A stretch of 64,000 bases of DNA from an uncultured Clostridia bacterium (GCA_934615235.1 CAKTTL010000001.1:21120-85119); one strand, 5' to 3'; counted from the stretch's first letter, positions 24,872-34,567 are shown. The notes: generated by a model from the letters alone, not told the origin. Translations and numbers: made by a program.

Positions 24872-26023
24872 TTATCTCCTCTGGAATGCGCTGTACATTT
24901 TGTAGCAGCGGATGACCACGTCGGCGGCCGCGTCCATTTCCTCTGTCGTGTTCATCATGCCCAGGCTGAAGCGAACAGCCATTTCCGCATCCTGCTTCTC
25001 GGCGCGCATGGCCTTGAAAGCGGCGCTCATTTCGCGCTTATGCGTCGAACAGGCGGAGCCGTTGCCGACGTAAACGCCTTCGGCTTCCAGCGCGTGCAGC
25101 ATCACCTCGCCGCGCACGCCGAGCGAAAGGTTCAGAATGTGCGGCGCCGCGTCCTTTCCCTCTGGATCCGGACCGTTCACATGCAAGCTTGGAATTTCGG
25201 CGCGCAAGCGCGCATAAAGCCGCAGTTTCGCCGCTCTCAGCGCTTCGCCGCGTTCCGTCTGCGCAAGCATCCATTCCGCCGCCGCTGCAAAGCCCGCGAT
25301 GCCCGCCGTGTTCTCCGTCCCGGATCGAAGGCCTTTTTCCTGTCCGCCGCCCTCAATGCGCGGCGAAAGGCGCACGCCCCTGCGTGCGATCAGCGCGCCG
25401 ATTCCCTTCGGGCCGTGAATCTTGTGACCCGAGCAGGTATACAGATCGACGCCGCTTTTGTCGAACGCCATCGGCACACGAAGGAATCCCTGCACGCCGT
25501 CCACATGCATCAGCGCCTGCGGGCATTTTTCATGCACCAGCTTTGCAATCTCCTCTACCGGCTGCACAGCGCCCGTTTCGTTATTCACCTGCATGCAGCT
25601 GACAAGCCCGACGTTCTCATCCAGCATTGCGGCCAGCTTCTCCAAATCGGCCACACCGTCGCGCCGCGCCGGGAATACCTCAACCGTATGACCGAGACGT
25701 TCCAACTGCGCGCGCGTATTGAGCACGGCCGGATGCTCGCCGCCGAAAAGCAGCACGCGCCGAACCCCGTGAAAGCGCTCCGCGCTGCCGAGAATCGCCA
25801 GCGAATCCGCCTCGCTGCCGCTGCCGGTAAAGGTCAGCTCCGCATTCTGTGCGCCCGCCGCATCCAGCAGCATTCTGCGCGCCTGCGTCATTTTCTTTTC
25901 CGCTCGAACTGCGGGACCATACGCGGCGGACGGATTAAACCAGTCCGTTTCCAGCGCGTCGCGCATGGCAAACAAAGCCGCTTGGCACGGCTTTGTGGTT
26001 GCGCTGTTATCCAGATAAATCAT
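24872..26023 (-). CDS. Cysteine desulfurase (NifS/IscS family), partner of ThiI
   Basis: 383-residue PLP enzyme converting cysteine to alanine plus a protein persulfide. It opens with IYLDNSATTKP; the PLP lysine is K201 in SGHKIHGPKG, and the persulfide cysteine is C325 in GNGSACSTHK. Placement directly before thiI indicates that tRNA thiolation is its main job (a NifZ-like role) rather than Fe-S cluster assembly. Its ATG overlaps the upstream stop by one base (TGATG). Confidence 0.95.
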   Translation of the reverse strand: MIYLDNSATTKPCQAALFAMRDALETDWFNPSAAYGPAVRAEKKMTQARRMLLDAAGAQNAELTFTGSGSEADSLAILGSAERFHGVRRVLLFGGEHPAVLNTRAQLERLGHTVEVFPARRDGVADLEKLAAMLDENVGLVSCMQVNNETGAVQPVEEIAKLVHEKCPQALMHVDGVQGFLRVPMAFDKSGVDLYTCSGHKIHGPKGIGALIARRGVRLSPRIEGGGQEKGLRSGTENTAGIAGFAAAAEWMLAQTERGEALRAAKLRLYARLRAEIPSLHVNGPDPEGKDAAPHILNLSLGVRGEVMLHALEAEGVYVGNGSACSTHKREMSAAFKAMRAEKQDAEMAVRFSLGMMNTTEEMDAAADVVIRCYKMYSAFQRR

Positions 26024-26559
26024 CAGTTCGTCTGATATACCCCGCGCGGCAGGTACAGCTTGATCATCTCGATCATCTCGTCCGTCGGCTCGATGACGAT
26101 CATGTGCTTTTCGTTGTTCTTCTGATAGAAGAAATAGAACAGGTTGCCGTCGCGGTTGAGGAACCAGTTCGACTTCTTCAGGCCAGGCATGGAAACATAA
26201 CGCTGGAAGCTGCCGCTGGCCACCATGCCACAGGCCTCAACGTTCTTCACGCGCATGGTGCCAAGATTTTTGCGCTTCTTGTTGCCCATGACGCAGGCGA
26301 AATCGAGATCGCCGTTGGTGAAGGTATATTCATATTCCAGCCGGAGCATGTCCTTCTTCCACCAGATCAGGAAAGCAATGCCGCCGTAGATTACCGTAAA
26401 GACGATGGTCATCAGAATATTCTGAGAGAAAGTAATCTGCGAGATATACAAAAGCGCCATCGCGCCGCTGAGAACCATGATGATGCAAAGCAGCGCATAA
26501 AGAATATTGTTGCCCGCCCGGTTGTGCTTGATTACGATTTCCTCGCGATAGTTATCCAA
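26023..26559 (-). CDS. Membrane protein resembling DUF6106
   Basis: 178 residues, function unknown. The N-terminus is polar, followed by two membrane segments (about 20-40 and 47-66), then a beta-rich cytoplasmic domain (EYTFTNGDLDFACVMG, KRKNLGTMRVKNVEACG, FFYQKNNEKHMIVIEP). The layout resembles DUF6106/YcxB-like proteins of Clostridia. TTG start at 26559, preceded by a purine-rich GGGGG site. First gene of the unit with the cysteine desulfurase and thiI, though it shows no sulfur-transfer motif. Confidence 0.7.
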   Translation of the reverse strand: MDNYREEIVIKHNRAGNNILYALLCIIMVLSGAMALLYISQITFSQNILMTIVFTVIYGGIAFLIWWKKDMLRLEYEYTFTNGDLDFACVMGNKKRKNLGTMRVKNVEACGMVASGSFQRYVSMPGLKKSNWFLNRDGNLFYFFYQKNNEKHMIVIEPTDEMIEMIKLYLPRGVYQTN

Positions 26560-26585
26560 TTTCTTACCCCCTATTCTTTGGGTTT

Positions 26586-26614
26586 ATTATAGCATACTGT
26601 TTTGCCGTCCGCAA
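26586..26614 (-). promoter_or_regulatory. Sigma-A promoter of the DUF6106-desulfurase-thiI unit
   Basis: Minus strand TTGCGG (26609-26614), 17 bases, TATAAT (26586-26591). On the plus strand a TATAAT at 26639-26644 could serve the divergent zinc-ribbon gene, but with no clear -35. Confidence 0.75.
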
Positions 26615-26728
26615 GAAAGAGCTTCTCAATTCCGTCTTTATAATCGCAGGAAAAGCAGGAAAATTACATGCCTGACGCGAAAAAGAGCATCATGTCCGTC
26701 TTTTTCAAATTCTTTGGAGGTAAAACAC

Positions 26729-28531
26729 ATGAAATGTCCCCATTGCGGTCACTGGAACCAGCCTTCTTTCCCGCGCTGCTTCAAATGCGGCGCACCGCTG
26801 GACGCCAAGGATGCAGCCGCGCCAGCCTGGCGCGAGAAATTCGAAAAACCGCATAAGGATAAAATCCGCGTCCTGTACGACGACGCGGACGCGCAGCCCA
26901 CGGTCGAGGAATTCGCTTCCGTTCCGCCTGAGCCGGATTCGAAGGAAGAAACGCTTTCCGAAGAAATGCTCCGCCTGAAGGATCGCCGCGAACGCGGCGA
27001 AAAATACCTCGAAACCCTTCGCGAGCAAACCGCGCGCGAAGAAAAAACGGACGGCGCGCAAGGCGTGCGCGTCACCTATGCAGACGGCCGCACCGCACCG
27101 CCGCGCCCACAAAACGACCGGCCGGAGGACGCCTCGCTCCGCGAAAACGGGGATGAGTTCTTTGATCTGGACGACGACGCGGCGGACGAACCTTACGACG
27201 ACCCCTACGACGCGATGTACGCGGATTCTCTGCCGCCCACCGGCCCCGCCGTCAGCGCTTCGCGCCGCCGCAAAAAGCGCAAGCATATGCGCAGCCCTTT
27301 CGCCGTCGCCGTCTGGCTGGTGCGCATTCTTGTCGTGATCGCCGTCGCATTCTGCATCTGGCAGGGCTGGATGGTCGTAAGCAAATACATGGAAGAGAAA
27401 AACGTTTCCGCCGAAAGCGTAAACGCGCTGATTGAAACCTGCGACGTGGACGGCTATCCCGGCCATCGCATCACCATCCTTGCCGACGAGGGCACGCAAT
27501 GCTACATCGGCGAACTGACGAAATCGTATGTTGCCGTCAACGGCGTAATTACCATTACCGCCGCGGATTATACCTTCTACGACGACATCACCAACCTGGA
27601 AGCCGACAGCATGACCGTCACGCTCACGCCGACGATGATCTATCAGGGAAACGAAACGCGCATGGCCCCGATTACCTACGATATCAATATTCCCGCCTCG
27701 ACGCTCGTGCTCGTTTCGCCCGAAACCTCCTGGCTGGAGGTGACCACGTCGGTCTACAACATCACTCTGCAGGTCGATCCCGGTAGCACCGTAATCGCCA
27801 ACAACACCGATATCTCCGATACCGTCAGCGAAGGCGGCGTGGTCGACTACAACCCCGTCGTGCAGGCCATCGGCGATAACATCATCAGCTTTACCGTGCG
27901 CGCGCCGCATTGCCGGGAAAGCCGGCTTGTCGTGACGCTCTACCGCGAACCGATGACGATTCCCATCGAGCTGGCTGCCGATACCATCGCCCGCACGGAC
28001 GACGACACGATCTCCATCACCGCCACGACCAAGCCTGGTGCAACCATTACCGTTGATACGCCGTATGAATCCATCGACGATTCGCAGCTGGCCACAACGG
28101 GCAAGTTCACCGTAAAGGCGAAACTTACGCGCATCGGCTATAACGATATTGTTATCCATGCAAGCCTGCCGGGCGTGGAAAGCTCGACGCTGACGCACCG
28201 CGTCTATTATCAAATGCCCGCAAACAAATACACGCCCAAGGCCTGGGCGCTCAACGCGACAGATTATTCGGAATTGATGAACAACATCAGCATGCGCATT
28301 GAGAACGCGCAGATTTATCTCTGCCGCGGAACGATCAAGCAGATCGTATCCAGCAACCCGCAGCTTGCGATTATGGATACCGGAACAGACGGCAGCGAAC
28401 AGCTCGTCATGCTGCAAAACGAAAGCGCCACCACCTGGGAGCTCGGCAAGAGTTACCGCGTTTACGCGGATGTGACGGGCGTTTACGGCTCCATGCCCAA
28501 GCTTATGGCGCGCTACACCTACGATTATTGA
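26729..28531 (+). CDS. Zinc-ribbon, single-span membrane protein with Ig-like repeats outside
   Basis: 600 residues, not a named family. An N-terminal zinc ribbon has C3, C6, C17 and C20 (CPHCGHWN...CFKC). A charged, likely disordered cytoplasmic region (about 25-188) includes a Glu/Arg-rich helix and an Asp-rich stretch. A very basic patch RRRKKRKH precedes one membrane segment (192-216). The remaining 380 or so residues lie outside and contain several beta-sandwich-like repeats (CDVDGYPGHRITILADEG, ITITAADYTFYDD, ITATTKPGATITVD), resembling bacterial Ig-like or glucodextranase-type modules. ATG 26729 follows GGAGG. Possibly an envelope structural or sensing protein; function not assignable. 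Confidence 0.75.
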   Translation: MKCPHCGHWNQPSFPRCFKCGAPLDAKDAAAPAWREKFEKPHKDKIRVLYDDADAQPTVEEFASVPPEPDSKEETLSEEMLRLKDRRERGEKYLETLREQTAREEKTDGAQGVRVTYADGRTAPPRPQNDRPEDASLRENGDEFFDLDDDAADEPYDDPYDAMYADSLPPTGPAVSASRRRKKRKHMRSPFAVAVWLVRILVVIAVAFCIWQGWMVVSKYMEEKNVSAESVNALIETCDVDGYPGHRITILADEGTQCYIGELTKSYVAVNGVITITAADYTFYDDITNLEADSMTVTLTPTMIYQGNETRMAPITYDINIPASTLVLVSPETSWLEVTTSVYNITLQVDPGSTVIANNTDISDTVSEGGVVDYNPVVQAIGDNIISFTVRAPHCRESRLVVTLYREPMTIPIELAADTIARTDDDTISITATTKPGATITVDTPYESIDDSQLATTGKFTVKAKLTRIGYNDIVIHASLPGVESSTLTHRVYYQMPANKYTPKAWALNATDYSELMNNISMRIENAQIYLCRGTIKQIVSSNPQLAIMDTGTDGSEQLVMLQNESATTWELGKSYRVYADVTGVYGSMPKLMARYTYDY

Positions 28532-28613
28532 TCTTTCCCGCACCTTTTCCTTTCCCGCCGCGTATCGTATTAGCGGACGCCCCGTTTCCCCAGACGGGAA
28601 AGGAGAAGGAACC

Positions 28614-29153
28614 ATGATTAACAATATTATTCGATATGGCTGCAACGCCTGTTCGATCAATCCATACGGCTGCAACATCTGCAATTATTTCAGCACCTTC
28701 GGCACCTCGCGCGCCCGCTGGTGCTGCGGCGGAGACCCCGACAGCGTTATTGATCACCGCGCGCTGCTTTACGCGACTAACACGCTCACGGCCGCGGCCG
28801 GCACGGCGATTCCATTCGCCGCTTCCTCGATGACCGGCGCGTTCACCTTCAACGCGCAGAACCAGCTGGTCATCCTGCAGGCCGGAATCTATCAGGCGAC
28901 GTACACCGTCAATCTTCCCAGCGGCGCAAGCGCCGATACGACGCTTTCGCTGCGGCTCAACGGAACCGTTCTTCCGTCTTCGCAAGTATCCGTCTCTCAC
29001 ACGGAAAGCGACGGCTCCGTCACCATCACCGGGCAGGCGATTTTCAGCGCCGCCTACGCGGCTACGCTGGATCTCTACACTTCCAACGCGCTCACGCTGA
29101 CCGGTGTAAACACCGGAGACGTTCTGGCTTCGCTTGTAATTACGACGCTGTAA
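28614..29153 (+). CDS. Cysteine-rich protein with BclA/C1q-TNF-like C-terminal domain (spore-surface candidate)
   Basis: 179 residues. The first 40 carry six cysteines in a near repeat, YGCNACSIN then YGCNICNYF, plus a CC pair (C10, C13, C20, C23, C37, C38). From about 53 the sequence looks like the C-terminal TNF/C1q-like domain of exosporium glycoprotein BclA: IPFAASSMTGAFTFN, ILQAGIYQATYTVNLPSG, TLSLRLNG and a final GDVLASLVITTL. There is no collagen-like Gly-X-Y region and no signal peptide, consistent with spore-coat or exosporium assembly from the mother cell. The start follows AAAGGAGAAGG. A sporulation promoter is expected, but I could not identify one with confidence. Confidence 0.72.
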   Translation: MINNIIRYGCNACSINPYGCNICNYFSTFGTSRARWCCGGDPDSVIDHRALLYATNTLTAAAGTAIPFAASSMTGAFTFNAQNQLVILQAGIYQATYTVNLPSGASADTTLSLRLNGTVLPSSQVSVSHTESDGSVTITGQAIFSAAYAATLDLYTSNALTLTGVNTGDVLASLVITTL

Positions 29154-29173
29154 TTTGAGATTGTATTTTTCAG

Positions 29174-29213
29174 GGGGAGGGACCTTCTTTCTGTAGAAAG
29201 AAGGTCCCTCCCC
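29174..29213. repeat. Perfect palindrome, copy 1 of a dispersed family
   Basis: A 19-base arm (29174-29192) is perfectly complementary to 29195-29213, with a 2-base loop. Just beyond lies a tail GAAGAAAGCCGCTTTTATT (29226 onward) that reappears, inverted, beside copy 2. It follows the stop of the TNF-like gene and would act as a strong terminator hairpin. Confidence 0.88.
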
Positions 29214-29366
29214 TTTGCCTTCCTCGAAGAAAGCCGCTTTTATTGACTTTTCAATACGCTCTAATAAACAGCAGCGGACCCGAAACTCCAAAGAGCTCCA
29301 AACCCGCCGTCGCTATAAAATATATAAACCCGTTCCATAAAAAGTGGCTTTCTTCAAGATGGGGGT

Positions 29367-29412
29367 CTGGGGGAAGAACCTTCTTTCTCCAGAAAGAAGG
29401 TTCTTCCCCCAG
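29367..29412. repeat. Perfect palindrome, copy 2 of the same family
   Basis: A 22-base arm (29367-29388) pairs perfectly with 29391-29412. It shares the core CCTTCTTTCT/AGAAAGAAGG with copy 1. Its tail (29337-29357) is the inverse of the copy 1 tail, so the two units face each other across about 150 gene-free bases. It lies just past the stop of the minus-strand permease gene. Confidence 0.88.
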
Positions 29413-29427
29413 CAATTCTCCCACCCC

Positions 29428-30459
29428 TTACTTTGCACTCTTGTCGTACGGAATTCCCTCCGCCTTGGGCGCGCGGGAATTCTTCGAGGTGAAGGCCATA
29501 ACAATCAGCGTGATCAGATACGGCAGCAGGCGATAGAAATGCGCGCTGATGCCGAGATCTTTCAGCATGTAAACGCCGTCGCCATTGATGTCAAGGCTCG
29601 CGTAGGACGCGGCAACGCACTTGAACAGGCCGAACAGCAATGCGCTCGCCGCAACGTTGAGCGGCTTCCAGTTGCCGAAAATCATAACCGCCAGCGCAAG
29701 GAAGCCGAACCCTGCAACGTCGCCGTTGGCCGTGCAGTTGGTCGTTGTGAGCGCGTAAACGAAGCCGCCCATGCCGGCCAGCGCGCCGGAGATCACCACG
29801 CCCGCATAGCGCATGCGCGTTACGTTGATGCCCAGCGAATCCGCCGCCTGCGGGTTTTCGCCGCAGGAACGCAGGCGCAGGCCGAAACGCGTTTTATACA
29901 GGATAATCGACAACAGCACGTACACCAGAATGCACACGTATGTGGCAAGATAAACCTTGTTCAGGAACGTCTCGCCCAGGAAACTCATCTGCTCCGTGCG
30001 GCCGTAGCCGAACATGCTTTTTTTGATCATGAACCAGCTGGCGGAGTCGCCGGAATCCATCTGCAGCGTGTTCTGCTTGGCGATCAGCCGGATCAGGAAG
30101 AGCACCAGCGCGGGCGCCATCAGGTTCAGCGCCGTTCCGCCGATGGTCTGATCGGCCTTGAGGTTAATCGCAGCAAACGCAAGCAGCAGTGAGAATACCG
30201 CGCCCATCAGCGCGGAAACCGCCATTGCAAGCAGCATGAACCCCTGCAGCGTCCAGAAATCGCCGGCCGCCTTGGCGGCGTCGAACGTACCCGCCTGCTG
30301 CATCAGCCGCACGAACAGCACGCCCACAAACGCGCCGAAAATCATCAGGCCTTCCAGCGCAAGGTTGATGATGCCGCTTCGTTCGGCAAAGATTCCGGCC
30401 AGCGCCACAATCATCAGCGGAACCGCATAGATCAACGTCTGTCGAATCAGGAACGACAT
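29428..30459 (-). CDS. BMP-family ABC transporter permease (NupQ-like)
   Basis: 343-residue membrane protein of the BPD_transp_2 family, with about nine or ten hydrophobic segments. It opens [28 protein letters not shown] and has NLALEGLMIFGAF and LRLRSCGENPQAADSLGIN, typical of nucleoside-type permeases such as B. subtilis NupQ. It pairs with the permease encoded upstream (13-base overlap) and the ATPase beyond. Likely imports purine or other nucleosides; substrate inferred from family only. Confidence 0.92.
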   Translation of the reverse strand: MSFLIRQTLIYAVPLMIVALAGIFAERSGIINLALEGLMIFGAFVGVLFVRLMQQAGTFDAAKAAGDFWTLQGFMLLAMAVSALMGAVFSLLLAFAAINLKADQTIGGTALNLMAPALVLFLIRLIAKQNTLQMDSGDSASWFMIKKSMFGYGRTEQMSFLGETFLNKVYLATYVCILVYVLLSIILYKTRFGLRLRSCGENPQAADSLGINVTRMRYAGVVISGALAGMGGFVYALTTTNCTANGDVAGFGFLALAVMIFGNWKPLNVAASALLFGLFKCVAASYASLDINGDGVYMLKDLGISAHFYRLLPYLITLIVMAFTSKNSRAPKAEGIPYDKSAK

Positions 30460-31727
30460 GCTTTTCCCTCCTCCTTTGCCTTGCCGGACTGCGAACCGAG
30501 CGAATCGGCCGAAATCGCCTTGTTCTTCTGCCTGCCGCTCAGCCAGTTCTTGATCAGCAGCGAGAAGGCGGAAAGGTATACGATTACCGCAATGATTACA
30601 TCAGTGATGTATTCGTTATACGCCGTCAGGCTCGTCAGCTGGAGGCCGGCGATAGAGAGCATCGACATAAACATGCCGGTGAACACAACGCCAATCGGAT
30701 TACTGACTGCAAGCAGCGCCACAGGAATGCCGTTAAAGCCCGCCGCGGGAAGCGACTGATATGTGTTCCAGTAAAACTCGGTGTTGCCGGAGAGGTAATA
30801 CAGCGTGCCCGCCGCGCCGGCCAGCGCGCCCGCAATGGCCATGGAAAGCACGATGTTGCGCTTATCCTGGATACCGGCGTAACGCGCCGCGAAGCGGTTC
30901 GAGCCGCATACTTTCAGCTCGTAGCCCAGCGTGGTTTTGCTCAGCACGATATAAACGATAATGGCCAGCGCGATGGCTATGAGAATGCCGCCGTTCACCT
31001 GGCTGCCGGAGAATATCTTGTCTAGCCCCATTTTGGGCGTTGAAACGCCTTCGCCCTTTACGTACGTCAACACGCCGTCCACGTTCGTCAGCCCGTAGGA
31101 CGTGCTGTAAATATCGCTGGATTTCGTGTTTTCAACCATGTTTTTCAGGTTGCTGATATCGAACAGCCATGTTACGACATTCGCGGCAATCCAGTTGGTC
31201 ATGATGCAGGCGATGACCTCGTTAATGTTCAGGCACGCCTTCAAAATACCGGGAATCATTCCCCACAGCGCACCCGCGGCCATGCCGCCAAGGAAAGCCA
31301 GCGCCCAGATGATCCAGCGCGGTATGGACGAAGTCGGGATGCTCAGCGCGATGAACAGCGTCGCCGCCGTCCCCGCAAGATACTGTCCCGGCGCGCCGAT
31401 GTTGAACAGGCCGGTCTTGAACGCAATGGCGACCGACAGGCCCGTCAGAATCAGCGGCATGGAACGGAAAAGCATATTGCCCATGCTGGCCGAATTAAAG
31501 CCGAACGTCAACGTGCCGGCGGCATTGCGGCCCGTGCTGAAAATGCCCAGCGTCACAAGCTGAATGCCTTCCCATGCGCTCTTGATTCCAAGCGACGGGT
31601 TGCTTATGCCGACAATCAGGATCACGATCGCACCGGCCAGCAGGCCGATCAGAATCGAAATCAGCGACGCTATCACAGAACGCGTAGCGTCCTTATGCCA
31701 GAGATTGGAAAGCAGGTTTTCTTTCAT
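30447..31727 (-). CDS. BMP-family ABC transporter permease (NupP-like)
   Basis: 426 residues, larger of the two permeases, about ten hydrophobic segments. Family landmarks are [38 protein letters not shown] and [18 protein letters not shown]. An insertion of about 60 polar residues ([18 protein letters not shown] to the GSQVNGG stretch) forms an outside loop, as in NupP-like proteins. It overlaps the ATPase gene by 4 bases and the smaller permease by 13. Confidence 0.92.
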   Translation of the reverse strand: MKENLLSNLWHKDATRSVIASLISILIGLLAGAIVILIVGISNPSLGIKSAWEGIQLVTLGIFSTGRNAAGTLTFGFNSASMGNMLFRSMPLILTGLSVAIAFKTGLFNIGAPGQYLAGTAATLFIALSIPTSSIPRWIIWALAFLGGMAAGALWGMIPGILKACLNINEVIACIMTNWIAANVVTWLFDISNLKNMVENTKSSDIYSTSYGLTNVDGVLTYVKGEGVSTPKMGLDKIFSGSQVNGGILIAIALAIIVYIVLSKTTLGYELKVCGSNRFAARYAGIQDKRNIVLSMAIAGALAGAAGTLYYLSGNTEFYWNTYQSLPAAGFNGIPVALLAVSNPIGVVFTGMFMSMLSIAGLQLTSLTAYNEYITDVIIAVIVYLSAFSLLIKNWLSGRQKNKAISADSLGSQSGKAKEEGKACRS

Positions 31728-33271
31728 GCGAGCGCCTCCCTCTTCTGCCGCCTGGCGCCGGCCATATACAGACCAAGCTCCTCAACCGTAACGCGTTTGG
31801 GATCGAATTCGCCGACGATTTCTCCCTCGTACATCACCAGAATGCGGTCGGACAGGTTCATTACTTCGTCCAGCTCGAGCGACACGAGCAGCACCGCCTT
31901 GCCCTCGTCGCGCTGACGGATAAGCTGGCTGTGAATGTATTCAATTGCGCCGATATCCAGGCCGCGCGTCGGCTGTACCGCTACGACGAGCGGCATGTTG
32001 CGGTCCAGCTCCCGAGCGATAATCGCCTTCTGCTGGTTGCCGCCGGAAAGTCCGCGAACAATCGACGCAGGCCCCTTGCTGGCGCGCACGTCATATTGCT
32101 CAATCAGCTTTTCCGTGTATTCGCGTACCTGATCAAAGCGGATAAAGCCGTGATTCTGGAACTGCGGCTCCTGATACCGCTCGAGCACCATATTCTGCTC
32201 CAGTGTGTAATCGAGCACAAGGCCGTATTTGTGCCGGTCTTCCGGGATGTAGCTCATACCGGCCTGGCCTCTTGCGCGGATTGCCGCGCTGGTAATATCC
32301 TTGCCAAGCAGGTTGATCTTTCCTGCGCCGCATTTTTCCAGACCGGTCAGCGCATAGACAAGTTCCGTCTGACCGTTTCCGTCGATACCGGCGATACAGA
32401 CGATCTCGCCCTCCCGCACCGTAAAGGAAACGTCCTTTACCGCGTCTTTCTTATACAGCTTCGACGCGACATGCAGGCCGGAAACTTCGAGCACGGGCTT
32501 GCCCGGCTTCGCATCGGCCTTATCGATCACCAGCTGCACCGGCCGCCCGACGATCATGCGGGAAAGCTCTTCCTTCGTCGTCTCCTTCACCTCGCGCGTT
32601 CCGACGTATTTGCCCTTGCGCAGCACGGTAACGCGATCGGCGACCTCCATGATTTCGTTAAGCTTGTGCGAAATGAAAAGGATGCTCTTTCCTTCCGCGG
32701 CAAGGCCGCGCATGATCTGCATCAGCTCTTCGATTTCCTGCGGCGTCAAAACAGCCGTCGGTTCATCGAAAATAAGCACATCATTGTCCCGATAGAGCAT
32801 CTTCAAAATTTCAACGCGCTGCTGCATACCCACGGTGATATCCTCGACCTTCGCGTCGAGGTCCACCTTCAGGCCGTACTGATCGGACAGCCGCTGCACC
32901 TTTTTGCGCGCTTCCTTTTTCTGCAGAAAACCCATGCGCGTATCTTCCGCGCCGAGAATGATATTGTCCAGCACGGTAAACACGTCGATCAACTTGAAAT
33001 GCTGATGCACCATGCCGATATGCAGCGCGGTTGCGTCGTTGGGGTTTTCAATTTTAACTTCCCTGCCGTCTTTTTTGATGACTCCCTTTTCCGGCTGGTA
33101 CAGGCCGAACAGGACGCTCATCAGGGTGGATTTTCCGGCGCCGTTTTCGCCGAGCAGAGCGTGGATCTCGCCCTTTTTCACCTGAAGGGTAATGTCGTCG
33201 TTTGCCTTGAAGCCGCTGAATTCCTTGGTAATATGCAGCATCTCGATGACATACTGGGGCGTATTATCCAT
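31724..33271 (-). CDS. Nucleoside-type ABC transporter ATPase, two nucleotide-binding domains (NupO-like)
   Basis: 515-residue fusion of two ATPase domains. The first has Walker [11 protein letters not shown], signature VGMQQRVEI and Walker [12 protein letters not shown]. The second has a degenerate P-loop ([14 protein letters not shown]), a good signature [10 protein letters not shown] and [10 protein letters not shown] in place of the Walker B, the usual asymmetry for sugar/nucleoside-type ATPases. First gene of the permease operon, with its own promoter, and separated from the binding-protein gene by a terminator. Confidence 0.95.
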   Translation of the reverse strand: MDNTPQYVIEMLHITKEFSGFKANDDITLQVKKGEIHALLGENGAGKSTLMSVLFGLYQPEKGVIKKDGREVKIENPNDATALHIGMVHQHFKLIDVFTVLDNIILGAEDTRMGFLQKKEARKKVQRLSDQYGLKVDLDAKVEDITVGMQQRVEILKMLYRDNDVLIFDEPTAVLTPQEIEELMQIMRGLAAEGKSILFISHKLNEIMEVADRVTVLRKGKYVGTREVKETTKEELSRMIVGRPVQLVIDKADAKPGKPVLEVSGLHVASKLYKKDAVKDVSFTVREGEIVCIAGIDGNGQTELVYALTGLEKCGAGKINLLGKDITSAAIRARGQAGMSYIPEDRHKYGLVLDYTLEQNMVLERYQEPQFQNHGFIRFDQVREYTEKLIEQYDVRASKGPASIVRGLSGGNQQKAIIARELDRNMPLVVAVQPTRGLDIGAIEYIHSQLIRQRDEGKAVLLVSLELDEVMNLSDRILVMYEGEIVGEFDPKRVTVEELGLYMAGARRQKREALA

Positions 33272-33355
33272 GCTTTCACCTCGCTTTCTGTCGATTCGCT
33301 GAAGGGGCGCAGCTTAAACGAGCGCTATGCAGACCCCGGCAGTGTATGATAAAAT

Positions 33356-33384
33356 ATTATACCTGTTTATCATAGAATTCGCAA
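33356..33384 (-). promoter_or_regulatory. Promoter of the ATPase-permease operon
   Basis: Minus strand TTGCGA (33379-33384), 17 bases, TATAAT (33356-33361), about 85 bases before the ATPase start. It lies downstream of the binding-protein terminator, so ATPase and permeases can be made independently. Confidence 0.8.
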
Positions 33385-33419
33385 GGCAAAACAACGATTT
33401 CTTCCAATTTGATATAAAA

Positions 33420-33441
33420 AAGCCTCCCTTGCGGGAGGCTT
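33420..33441 (-). terminator. Terminator after the BMP binding-protein gene
   Basis: AAGCCTCCC pairs with GGGAGGCTT around a 4-base loop, followed on the minus strand by TTTTTTAT. Strong Rho-independent terminator. Confidence 0.93.
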
Positions 33442-33463
33442 GGAGAAAACGCATCCGATTCGA

Positions 33464-34567
33464 TTAGATGTAATCGACGGTCATGTTTTCGAAGGTAACG
33501 TCGGCGATACCGCCCTCAGTGGGGGCTTCCGCGTCGACCACGACTTCGCCGCTCTTGATGGCGGCAAGCAGCGCTTCGTATTCTTCAACGGTGAACTTCT
33601 CGAGGCCCCAGGTCTCGGTCGGCAGGCCGATGGCGTCCTCATTGGCGCCCAGGCTCTGCGCAACGCCGCCGATCTGATCCCATTCGCCGTCATAGAACTT
33701 GGCAATCGCCCACTCGGTGGCGCTGGCCAGGCCCTTCATGGCGGAGGTCACAACGGTCTCGGATTCGGAAGACTGGTCCACGTCGACGCCGACCACAAAG
33801 CCGTCGTTTTCGGCCGCGGCCGCAGCGACGGAAGCAAACATGGAGCCGCCGCAGGCGAACACGATTTCAGTGCCGGTTTCGTACCAGCCCTTAACCATGG
33901 TCTGCAGTTCCGGAGACGCGCTGAAGCTGGCGCCATACTGCCAGGAGTACTTCAGTTCGACGGTCTCGCCGAGTTCCTTCGCAGCAGCGTTCGCGCCCTG
34001 CGCGAAGCCGTAGCCGAAACGGCAGCACGCCGGGTTGGTGCCGCCGCCGCCGCCGGTGAAGCCCAGCTTGGTGAAGCCATCCTTCACGACGGCATAGCCG
34101 GCCAGATAGCCGCTCTGCTCTTCCTTGAAGGCGATGGGGGCAACGTTGTCCAGACCGATCGGGTAACCGTCGATGAACACGAACTTGACGTCCGTGAATT
34201 CGGCGGCGGCCTTGGTCAGAGCAGCTTCCTGCTTGAAGCCCGCGCAGACGACCACTTCGGCGCCCGCGTTGCAGGCGGCCTTCATCGCGTCGTAACGGTC
34301 GTCGTCAGTGGCCTGGTCGCCGTTGGCCGGCTGATAATACTTGTAGGAAAGATCATGCGCGACGGCATAGGCCTTCACGCCGTTCCAGGTACCCTGGTTG
34401 AAGGACTTGTCCTTCAGCTGTCCGACGTCCGTAACGAAAGCCAGCTTGTAGCTGCCGTCCGCGGAGGTCATGGTGTCTTCGATCTCGTCCGGATTCACCG
34501 CTTCGGCGAAAGCGACGGAGCAAAGCATGAGAGAGAGCACCAGAAGGATAGCAAGCAACTTCTTCAC
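33464..34567 (-). CDS. BMP-family solute-binding protein (BmpA/PnrA-like)
   Basis: 367 residues. Signal peptide LLAILLVLSLMLCSVAFA with likely cleavage after AFA; the cysteine at the end lacks a proper lipobox, so this is probably secreted or held by other means. The mature part matches PnrA/BmpA: KLAFVTDVGQLKDKSFNQGTWNGVKAYA, the VVCAGFKQEAALTKAA strand, KFVFIDGYP, and FACGGSMFASVAAAA with VVGVDVDQSS. These bind nucleosides for the ATPase-permease set downstream. GTG start with AGGAGG 8 bases before it. Own promoter and terminator. Confidence 0.94.
   Translation of the reverse strand: MKKLLAILLVLSLMLCSVAFAEAVNPDEIEDTMTSADGSYKLAFVTDVGQLKDKSFNQGTWNGVKAYAVAHDLSYKYYQPANGDQATDDDRYDAMKAACNAGAEVVVCAGFKQEAALTKAAAEFTDVKFVFIDGYPIGLDNVAPIAFKEEQSGYLAGYAVVKDGFTKLGFTGGGGGTNPACCRFGYGFAQGANAAAKELGETVELKYSWQYGASFSASPELQTMVKGWYETGTEIVFACGGSMFASVAAAAAENDGFVVGVDVDQSSESETVVTSAMKGLASATEWAIAKFYDGEWDQIGGVAQSLGANEDAIGLPTETWGLEKFTVEEYEALLAAIKSGEVVVDAEAPTEGGIADVTFENMTVDYI

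Noticed and set aside
26705..28684. 659-codon minus-strand frame opposite the zinc-ribbon gene
   Set aside because: The plus-strand protein has a zinc ribbon, a membrane span and a ribosome site; the antisense frame has none.
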